Positions 1 to 4,357 of a stretch of 5,306 nucleotides of DNA are shown here, in pieces. The position numbers and the translations under genes were made by a program. The notes under the pieces are model-generated. The model saw only the letters and a program-made list of their open reading frames with translations. It was not told where the DNA came from and ran no database searches. This DNA is from DATDEW01 sp046590205 (lineage in GTDB: Bacteria > Bacteroidota > Ignavibacteria > Palsa-1295), in the NCBI GenBank assembly GCA_046590205.1, contig JBKJTT010000047.1, forward strand, positions 1 through 5,306, written 5' to 3'. Numbering within the stretch: position 1 is the stretch's first letter; each line of letters begins with the position of its first letter.

Positions 1-330
1 CAGATTTTCGGTTCTACGATAAAAGTTGGAAATTATAATGGCTGTGGTGGCGCAGTTTATGGAGTAGATGATATAAATGTAACTTCACCACAATTTACTA
101 TCCATCCAAATCCAGCACATGAAAAGCTTACACTTACTTCAAGCATAGATGCTCGTGATGCTAAAATGTTTATCATTGATATTCTTGGTAGAACTCTTAT
201 TCAAAGACAAGAGAGTATTATGACGGGCGAACATCTTGAACTGCCATTGTCATCACTTGCTGTCGGTACATACTATCTTCGTATAGAAAATGGTAATGGA
301 GTTCAGACTATTCGGTTTGTGAAGGAGTAG
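1..330 (+). CDS. C-terminal part of a T9SS-exported protein (type A sorting domain), 5' end outside the window
   Basis: Frame 1 is open from the first base to TAG at 328-330, giving 109 residues with no start in view. The last 75 or so residues look like a type IX secretion C-terminal sorting domain. They begin with a Pro-Asn-Pro turn (residues 36-38, IHPNPAHEKL), continue with beta-strand-like text including 'IIDILGRTL' (about 58-66), then 'LAVGTYYLRI' (86-95), and end with 'TIRFVKE'. In the known family this domain directs a signal-peptide-bearing protein through the outer membrane. It is normally removed, and the protein is released or anchored to the surface. Residues 1-30 (GNYNGCGGAVYGVDD) belong to the preceding passenger domain, which I do not recognise, so the activity of the protein is unknown. 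Base composition is low in GC here (20 of 60 at 121-180, counted by hand). No intrinsic terminator with a U-tract follows; the stop is directly abutted by a repeat. Confidence 0.85.
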   Translation, partial: QIFGSTIKVGNYNGCGGAVYGVDDINVTSPQFTIHPNPAHEKLTLTSSIDARDAKMFIIDILGRTLIQRQESIMTGEHLELPLSSLAVGTYYLRIENGNGVQTIRFVKE

Positions 331-360
331 TCATTCCGAGCGGAGCGAAGAGAGGAATCT
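331..360. repeat. Palindromic intergenic repeat, left copy
   Basis: The element begins at the base after the preceding stop codon. It starts with TCATTCCG (331-338), has the core GAGCGGAGC (338-346) and ends with GGAATCT (354-360). ATTCC (333-337) and GGAAT (354-358) can pair as a short stem. It resembles a style of dispersed intergenic repeat (CATTCCGAGCG...GGAATC) that I recall from several bacterial genomes, but its copy number here cannot be judged from one window. A related copy lies on the other side of the GIY-YIG gene at 701-728. A role as a transcript-end hairpin or a mobile repeat is possible; neither is shown. Confidence 0.6.
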
Positions 361-365
361 ATAAT
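360..365 (+). promoter_or_regulatory. Possible -10 box for the GIY-YIG gene
   Basis: TATAAT lies 25 bases before the ATG at 391 and matches the sigma-70 type -10 consensus exactly. No convincing -35 element is seen at the usual distance, because that position falls inside the repeat (around 337-342). The region is AT-rich, so a chance match is quite possible. Confidence 0.25.
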
Positions 366-390
366 AAGATTAACCATATTATTTTTGTGT

Positions 391-678
391 ATGGGTAACT
401 ATTTCGTTTATATTCTCTCAAGCAAAACCAGAACACTCTATGTCGGTATGACCAATGATATACACCGACGCATTCATGAACATAAGAATAAACATTTTGT
501 AGGTTTTACATCGCGATACAACATTAATGAGTTAGTATACTTTGAGACACTGTCTTCACCGAAAGAAGCAATTGATAGAGAAAAACAAATAAAGAAGTGG
601 CGAAGAGAGAAGAAGATAGAGTTAATTGAGTCTATGAATCCTGATTGGGATGATTTAAGTCAGAGTTGGGAGAGATAA
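391..678 (+). CDS. Small single-domain GIY-YIG endonuclease (COG2827/YhbQ-like)
   Basis: The product is 95 residues, the normal size of the stand-alone GIY-YIG proteins. The two name-giving motifs appear as VYI (residues 6-8) and YVG (17-19, in LYVGMTNDI). They are followed by the helix with Arg27 and His31 (RRIHEH), the acidic position in IDRE (Glu64 is the likely metal ligand), and the family's C-terminal block KQIKKWRREKK with Asn83-Pro84 and Trp86. The nuclease core therefore looks intact. The domain is known to cut DNA with one divalent metal ion, but the physiological role of these short proteins is poorly defined. I chose ATG 391; a TTG at 385 would add only two residues, and neither has a Shine-Dalgarno sequence. 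The gene is strikingly AT-rich (17 GC of 60 at 481-540, by hand) and sits alone between two related palindromic repeats, between a T9SS gene and a translation operon. That suggests an acquired or mobile piece. It lacks the additional domains of UvrC or of a homing enzyme. Confidence 0.88.
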   Translation: MGNYFVYILSSKTRTLYVGMTNDIHRRIHEHKNKHFVGFTSRYNINELVYFETLSSPKEAIDREKQIKKWRREKKIELIESMNPDWDDLSQSWER

Positions 679-700
679 GGATAATCTTATTTATGGTTTC

Positions 701-728
701 TCATTCCGCTCCGCTCCATTCGAAATGC
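701..728. repeat. Palindromic intergenic repeat, right copy (hairpin 702-727)
   Basis: The element begins with the same TCATTCCG as the copy at 331-338. Its core GCTCCGCTC (708-716) is the exact reverse complement of the left core GAGCGGAGC (338-346). CATTCCG (702-708) can pair with CGAAATG (721-727), with one C-A mismatch, around a 12-base loop. It is followed by a T-rich run (732-739), so it might also act as a weak transcription end for the GIY-YIG gene. The two copies are diverged and do not form one clean terminal inverted repeat. Confidence 0.55.
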
Positions 729-756
729 TTGCCTTTTTTATTTAACCCAATAATAT
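729..756 (+). promoter_or_regulatory. Possible promoter of the thrS operon
   Basis: TTGCCT (729-734) and TAATAT (751-756) are 16 bases apart, and each matches 4 of 6 bases of the sigma-70 hexamers. They lie in the 129-base gap before thrS, where a promoter is expected because the upstream gene is unrelated. I did not find a clean match to the Bacteroides-type -7 element (TAnnTTTG). A transcript from here would have a leader of about 45 bases. That leader could form the small stem AACTG/CAGTT (767-771 with 784-788). This is weak, composition-prone evidence. Confidence 0.22.
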
Positions 757-807
757 TTCACACAATAACTGGAAAGAAACTATCAGTTTTACTGTTTACG
801 AACCCCT

Positions 808-2742
808 ATGAGTATGATTAAGATAACTTTCCCCGACGGTAACGTCCGCGAGTTCGAAGCGGGCACAACCGGTATGCAGGTCGCCGAGTCCATCTCGCCA
901 CGTTTGGCGCAGGTCTCGCTTGGCATTTATGTCAATGGTAAGCCCTACGACCTTGCAACGCCTATTACCGAAGATGCTGGAATTCGCATCGTGAAGTGGG
1001 ATGATGATGATGGCAAATCCATTTTCTGGCATTCAAGCGCTCACTTAATGGCAGAGGCAGTTGAGGCACTCCATCCGGGTACACGCTTTGGTATCGGACC
1101 TCCGATCGAGCAGGGGTGGTACTATGATATGGAATTGCCTGAAGGTGTAAAACTTCAACCCGATGACCTCCTGAAGATAGAGGAGAAGATGTCGGAGCTA
1201 TCTAAGCGTGATGTGCCGTATCTACGAATTGATAAAAAGTATGAAGATGCGATAGAGTTCTTCAAAGCGAAAGGTGATTGGCTCAAGCTCGAACTTCTCG
1301 ACGGCTTGAAAGGGCAGCCGATTACATTTTATGAGCAAGGTAACTTCGTTGACCTCTGCCGAGGCACACACATTCCTTCGACAGGAAAGATTAAATTTCA
1401 GAAACTTCTATCAGTAGCTGGTGCATATTGGCGCGGCGACGAAAAGCGCCCTATGCTTACTCGCGTCTATGGTGTAAGTTTTCCGACAAAGAAAGAACTT
1501 GAGGAGTTTATCACTCGGCGTGAAGAAGCAGAGAAGCGAGATCACCGCAAGCTCGGTAAAGAACTTGAGCTGTTTATGATCACTCCGAAAATAGGTGGCG
1601 GCTTGCCTGTATGGCTCCCTAACGGTGCTGTCGTTCGTCAACAACTTGAGACATTCCTTCGCCGCACACAGCAGCAGATGGGGTATCATCAGGTTGTGAC
1701 TCCGCATATCGGCAATATTGAGCTTTATAAAACAAGCGGACACTATCCGTACTACAAGGATAGCCAGTTCACACCGATACAAGTCGATGACGAGCAGTAT
1801 CTCTTGAAGCCGATGAACTGCCCGCATCATCACATGATCTATAGCTCGAAGCCACGAAGCTATCGCGATCTTCCGCTACGTTTAGCGGAGTTTGGCACTG
1901 TGTATCGCTATGAACAGTCTGGTGAGCTTAACGGGCTTTCTCGCGTTCGTTCGTTCACTCAAGATGATGCTCATATTTACTTAATGCCCGAACAGCTTGC
2001 AGAAGAATTGAAGAGTGTTATTGGCTTGACACAGTATGTCTCGAAGACGCTCGGCTTTAACGATTTCAAGATACGTCTCTCATTCCGTGACCCGGAGAAC
2101 AAAACAAAATACGGTGGTGAAGATGCACAGTGGATTCAAGCGGAGAAGGATGTGAAAGATGCCGCAGATGCAATGGGGCTTGATTACGAGATAGGAATTG
2201 GCGAAGCGGCATTTTACGGTCCGAAGATTGACTTTATGCTCAAGGATGCTCTCGGCAGAAAGTGGCAGCTTGGCACAGTCCAGCTCGATTATGTAATGCC
2301 GGAGCGTTTCGATCTCGAGTACATTGGCTCTGACGGACAGAAGCATCGCCCTGTCATTATTCACCGTGCACCGTTTGGCTCGTTCGAGCGATTCATCAGC
2401 TTACTCATTGAGCACTATGCAGGTAACTTCCCTGCATGGCTTGCACCGGTGCAGTGTGCTGTTCTTCCGATTACTGATGGACAGGAAGCGTATGCAAAGC
2501 AGATATATGAAAAGCTGCATAATGCAGGCGTCAGAGTACGTCTTAATGCATCCAACGAGAAGGTAAATGCTCGTATCCGTGATGAAGAAATGAAGAAAGT
2601 ACCACTCATGCTTATCGTTGGTGCGAAGGAAGCAGAAGCGGGTACTGTATCGCTTCGCAGACACGGACAGGGTAACATCGGAACGATTTCCCTCCAAGAA
2701 GCATTTTCGCTCGTTACTTCGGAGTCCGCAATCCCGTCGTAA
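808..2742 (+). CDS. thrS: Threonine--tRNA ligase (ThrRS)
   Basis: This cytoplasmic class II synthetase of 644 residues charges tRNA-Thr with threonine, using ATP, and edits mischarged Ser-tRNA-Thr. All bacterial domains are present and full length. The TGS domain spans about 3-63. The editing domain follows, with its four signature residues His75, His79 (HSSAH), Cys184 and His188 (CRGTH). The catalytic core runs from about 245. The zinc ligands are Cys338 (MNCPHHH), His389 (DDAHI) and His519 (IIHRAPFGS). Motif 2 contains Arg367 (FGTVYRYE) and motif 3 contains Arg528 (GSFERF). The anticodon-binding domain covers about 546-640. These residues align with the E. coli enzyme at a near-constant offset in the N-terminal half. 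ATG 808 is used here, but ATG 814 (MIKITFPDG) is equally possible. No Shine-Dalgarno sequence precedes either. It is the first gene of the translation cluster, and infC follows after 81 bases with no terminator between them. The gene is clearly GC-richer than the DNA before it. The ORFs on the other strand are shadows. Confidence 0.98.
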   Translation: MSMIKITFPDGNVREFEAGTTGMQVAESISPRLAQVSLGIYVNGKPYDLATPITEDAGIRIVKWDDDDGKSIFWHSSAHLMAEAVEALHPGTRFGIGPPIEQGWYYDMELPEGVKLQPDDLLKIEEKMSELSKRDVPYLRIDKKYEDAIEFFKAKGDWLKLELLDGLKGQPITFYEQGNFVDLCRGTHIPSTGKIKFQKLLSVAGAYWRGDEKRPMLTRVYGVSFPTKKELEEFITRREEAEKRDHRKLGKELELFMITPKIGGGLPVWLPNGAVVRQQLETFLRRTQQQMGYHQVVTPHIGNIELYKTSGHYPYYKDSQFTPIQVDDEQYLLKPMNCPHHHMIYSSKPRSYRDLPLRLAEFGTVYRYEQSGELNGLSRVRSFTQDDAHIYLMPEQLAEELKSVIGLTQYVSKTLGFNDFKIRLSFRDPENKTKYGGEDAQWIQAEKDVKDAADAMGLDYEIGIGEAAFYGPKIDFMLKDALGRKWQLGTVQLDYVMPERFDLEYIGSDGQKHRPVIIHRAPFGSFERFISLLIEHYAGNFPAWLAPVQCAVLPITDGQEAYAKQIYEKLHNAGVRVRLNASNEKVNARIRDEEMKKVPLMLIVGAKEAEAGTVSLRRHGQGNIGTISLQEAFSLVTSESAIPS

Positions 2743-2823
2743 AAGACTTTTTAACTAATTTATACTGCTTGAACAACACAATTTGTACAGTTTTACGCGG
2801 TTTCGTCATTAACCAAAGAGTAA

Positions 2824-3522
2824 ATGGCTAAACAGTTCTTTAAGAAACCAACTCCCGGCGCAGGTGGCCCACCAAAGCCAAATGCGCGTCAAAACAGATG
2901 GAGCCGTGAGATGCCGGTCAAGAATGCCGGTGTCAGGATGAATGAACAGATTCGAGTCCCTGAGATTCGTGTCGTTGATGAAGACGGTGTGGTTGGCGTG
3001 ATGAGTCCGCAAGATGCAATGCGTCTTGCAAATGAGCGCGGAGTTGATCTCATTGAGATCGCCCCGAACGCACAGCCGCCTGTATGCAAACTCATGGAGT
3101 TCGGCAAATGGCGTTATGAGCAGCAAAAGCGTGACCGCGTAGCAAAGGCAACGCAGTTCAAGCAGCTAACGAAGGAAGCGCGCTTCCATCCGGGCACTGA
3201 TACGCATGACTTCGACTTTAAGCTCCGCCATGCGCGCGAGTGGATCGAAGAAGGGCATAAGGTAAAGGCGACCGTTCAGTTCAGAGGGCGGCAGATTGCG
3301 TATAAAGAATTCGGCGAAAAACTTTTGAAGCGCTTTGCTGATGCGCTTGCTGATATTGCAAAGCAGGAGGGAAACCCTTCACTTGCAGGAAAGCTGATGA
3401 CGATGATGTTCTCGCCAAAAGGCAAGAAGTCGGACGACAAAAAGGACGATAGTCCGGAAGAGAAAGTCGAGAAAGGACCGAGCGAGCTTGGCTTGCAGCT
3501 CAAGAAAAAGCTCGACGCATAA
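2824..3522 (+). CDS. infC: Translation initiation factor IF-3
   Basis: IF3 binds the 30S subunit, keeps it apart from 50S and checks start-codon/initiator tRNA pairing. The two-domain body is complete. The N-domain runs from about 39 (MNEQIRVPEIRVVDEDG) through the family signature KLMEFGKWRYEQ (89-100). A helical linker follows, and the C-domain covers about 112-200 (KEARFHPGTD, KVKATVQFRGRQ, MTMMFSPKG). At 232 residues it is longer than the usual 170-200. There is a basic, Pro/Gly-rich extension (1-38) and a charged Lys/Asp/Glu tail (201-232). A TAA triplet lies in frame immediately before ATG 2824, so this is the most upstream start possible. Internal ATGs at 2911 or 2938 would give a conventional-length N-terminus. 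The start is AUG, not the rare AUU by which E. coli infC is autoregulated, so that mechanism is not visible. Upstream AAAGAG (2815-2820) is only a weak ribosome-binding candidate. rpmI follows after 24 bases, so co-transcription is very likely. Confidence 0.97.
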   Translation: MAKQFFKKPTPGAGGPPKPNARQNRWSREMPVKNAGVRMNEQIRVPEIRVVDEDGVVGVMSPQDAMRLANERGVDLIEIAPNAQPPVCKLMEFGKWRYEQQKRDRVAKATQFKQLTKEARFHPGTDTHDFDFKLRHAREWIEEGHKVKATVQFRGRQIAYKEFGEKLLKRFADALADIAKQEGNPSLAGKLMTMMFSPKGKKSDDKKDDSPEEKVEKGPSELGLQLKKKLDA

Positions 3523-3546
3523 CGATTTTATTATTATATTACTACA

Positions 3547-3741
3547 ATGCCAAAAACGAAGACCCATTCAGGCGCAAAGAAGCGCTTCAAAGTAACAGGT
3601 ACCGGGAAGATCAAGCATGATCAGCCGGGACATTCGCACATTCTCACAAAGAAGACACAAAAGCGTAAGCGTTTGATGCGTCAGGAGTCTATTCTTCAAG
3701 GAAAAAGTGTAAAAGCGATCAAGATAATGTTAGGCCAATAA
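3547..3741 (+). CDS. rpmI: 50S ribosomal protein L35 (bL35)
   Basis: The 64-residue, strongly basic protein has the typical L35 length and sequence: MPKTKTHSGAKKRFKVTGTG at the start, then HSHILTKK (29-36) and the basic run KRKR (39-42). It is a structural protein of the large ribosomal subunit. ATG 3547 gives the family's conserved first residues (MPK.KT.SGAKKRF), so the start is secure even though no Shine-Dalgarno sequence is present; the 24 bases before it are AT-rich. It sits between infC and rplT, as in most bacteria. The distance to rplT (172 bases) is unusually large for this normally tight gene pair. Confidence 0.97.
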   Translation: MPKTKTHSGAKKRFKVTGTGKIKHDQPGHSHILTKKTQKRKRLMRQESILQGKSVKAIKIMLGQ

Positions 3742-3771
3742 GCCAACATTCTTTGAACGACATGACGATTT

Positions 3772-3788
3772 GCCGCGTTATACGCGGC
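3772..3788 (+). other. GC-rich hairpin in the rplT leader
   Basis: GCCGCG (3772-3777) pairs perfectly with CGCGGC (3783-3788) around the loop TTATA. The six GC pairs should make it stable in RNA. No U-run follows, so it is not an intrinsic terminator as it stands. Confidence 0.6.
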
Positions 3789-3811
3789 TCATAAACTAAA
3801 CCTCTACCAAG

Positions 3812-3831
3812 CGCTCACAGCAAGATGAGCG
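3812..3831 (+). other. Second hairpin in the rplT leader
   Basis: CGCTCA (3812-3817) pairs with TGAGCG (3826-3831) around an eight-base loop. It lies between the GC-rich hairpin and the stem over the ribosome-binding site. It also has no U-run after it. Confidence 0.5.
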
Positions 3832-3841
3832 GTCTTATGAA

Positions 3842-3902
3842 CCTTATAAGTTCTACAGATTCAGATGCTTGGCGGGGATATTTCAACAAAAATCTGATAA
3901 GG
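3842..3902 (+). promoter_or_regulatory. Stem that could sequester the rplT Shine-Dalgarno sequence
   Basis: The continuous strand AATCTGATAAGG (3891-3902) can pair in full. Its ATAAGG part (3897-3902) pairs with CCTTAT (3842-3847) and its AATCTG part (3891-3896) with CAGATT (3856-3861), leaving an eight-base bulge (3848-3855) on the 5' side and a 29-base loop. The pairing buries most of the Shine-Dalgarno AAGGA (3899-3903). A competing local hairpin, CTTAT (3834-3838) with ATAAG (3846-3850), would occupy the anti-Shine-Dalgarno strand and free the site. TCAGAT (3861-3866) offers another alternative partner for 3892-3897. The arrangement fits a translational switch. It was found by eye; no energy calculation was done. 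Confidence 0.42.
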
Positions 3903-3903
3903 A
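3899..3903 (+). promoter_or_regulatory. Ribosome binding site of rplT
   Basis: AAGGA ends ten bases before ATG 3914, an acceptable if slightly long spacing. It supports ATG 3914 over the upstream TTG. It is the only clear Shine-Dalgarno sequence before any gene in this window. Confidence 0.6.
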
Positions 3904-3913
3904 AAAACAGAAA

Positions 3914-4258
3914 ATGCCACGTTCAGTAAACCTCGTAGCGGCGCGCGCACGTCGAAAAAAAACTATAAGAGCCGCAAGGGGCTTTTGGGGAATGCGCTCA
4001 AATGTATTAACGGTTGCAAAGCATCACGTTGATAAAGCCCGCCAGTATGCATACCGTGATCGCCGCGTCCGTCGCCGCGAATTCCGTGCTCTTTGGATTG
4101 TGCGTATCAATGCAGCAGCTCGATTGAATGGTACCACATACTCAAAGCTTATGGGAGCGTTTCATAAGTCAGGTATCACGCTTAACCGTAAGATACTTGC
4201 TGATATCGCAGTACGCAATCCGGAGGCATTTACAGCGCTCGTAAAAGCAGCGAAGTAA
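3914..4258 (+). CDS. rplT: 50S ribosomal protein L20 (bL20)
   Basis: L20 binds 23S rRNA early in assembly of the large subunit and in several bacteria also represses its own mRNA. The product is 114 residues, normal for the family, and rich in Arg and Lys. The N-terminal rRNA-binding arm (MPRSVNLVAARARRKK) leads into ARGFWGMRSN and QYAYRDRRVRRREFR (44-58), the signature LWIVRINAAARLNG (60-73), and the C-terminal domain with NRKILADIAV (91-100). ATG 3914 gives the conserved start and has an AAGGA ribosome-binding site upstream. The gene closes the thrS-infC-rpmI-rplT group: a strong terminator begins 21 bases after its TAA. Its long structured leader suggests separate translational control from rpmI. 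Confidence 0.97.
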   Translation: MPRSVNLVAARARRKKTIRAARGFWGMRSNVLTVAKHHVDKARQYAYRDRRVRRREFRALWIVRINAAARLNGTTYSKLMGAFHKSGITLNRKILADIAVRNPEAFTALVKAAK

Positions 4259-4279
4259 GTCACCAAATATATTTACGAC

Positions 4280-4308
4280 AAAAAGGCGGGTTCATCCCGC
4301 CTTTTTTG
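4280..4308 (+). terminator. Rho-independent terminator after rplT
   Basis: GGCGGG (4285-4290) and CCCGCC (4296-4301) form a perfect six-GC stem around the loop TTCAT. It is extended by five A-T pairs and followed by TTTTTT (4302-4307). The A-run before and T-run after could make it work in both directions. It ends the thrS-infC-rpmI-rplT transcript before pheS. Confidence 0.93.
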
Positions 4309-4357
4309 TTTTACTTCGGGGACATTTTCTTCTCTTGGAAACGTTACTTTAATCAAT

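Larger units (their letters stand above)
3742..3913 (+). promoter_or_regulatory. Structured rpmI-rplT spacer, candidate L20 autoregulatory leader
   Basis: This 172-base gap has no convincing ORF but three separate pairing elements. Element 1 is the hairpin at 3772-3788, element 2 the hairpin at 3812-3831, and element 3 the long-range stem 3842-3902 covering the rplT ribosome-binding site. In E. coli and Bacillus subtilis, L20 is known to control its own operon by binding mRNA structures, though at other positions (before rpmI and before infC respectively). A control site directly before rplT is therefore an inference by analogy. A promoter inside the gap is an alternative; I found no good hexamer pair. 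An in-frame TTG at 3869 would extend L20 by 15 residues not typical of the family, so I treat that segment as untranslated. Confidence 0.45.

Noticed and set aside
671..692. Weak hairpin after the GIY-YIG gene (ATAAG 675-679 with CTTAT 686-690) as a terminator
   Set aside because: The stem is short and AT-rich, overlaps the stop codon and is not followed by a U-run.
331..728. CRISPR array or insertion sequence with transposase
   Set aside because: There are only two diverged repeats, no regular spacers, and no transposase or target-site duplication. The only gene between them is the GIY-YIG nuclease.
784..794. CAGT-TTT-ACTG mini-hairpin before thrS as a tRNA-Thr-like operator for ThrRS autoregulation
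   Set aside because: Four base pairs with a three-base loop do not resemble an anticodon arm, and no threonine anticodon loop is visible. No T-box features are present either.
1411..1833. A 140-residue ORF on the - strand inside thrS, and similar reverse ORFs at 796-1032, 2080-2364, 2401-2697, 2809-3126 and 4400-4810
   Set aside because: They lie fully antisense or largely overlapping to clear conserved genes, show no recognisable domain and are composition shadows of the coding strand.
2761..2766. TATACT as a -10 box for an infC promoter
   Set aside because: It matches the -10 consensus at 5 of 6 bases, but the -35 position (about 2738-2743, CGTAAA) does not fit and the region is AT-rich, so a chance match is likely.
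3869..3913. In-frame TTG extension of rplT by 15 residues
   Set aside because: The added residues are not part of L20 proteins. ATG 3914 gives the conserved MPR start with a Shine-Dalgarno sequence in front, and the extension lies within the structured leader.
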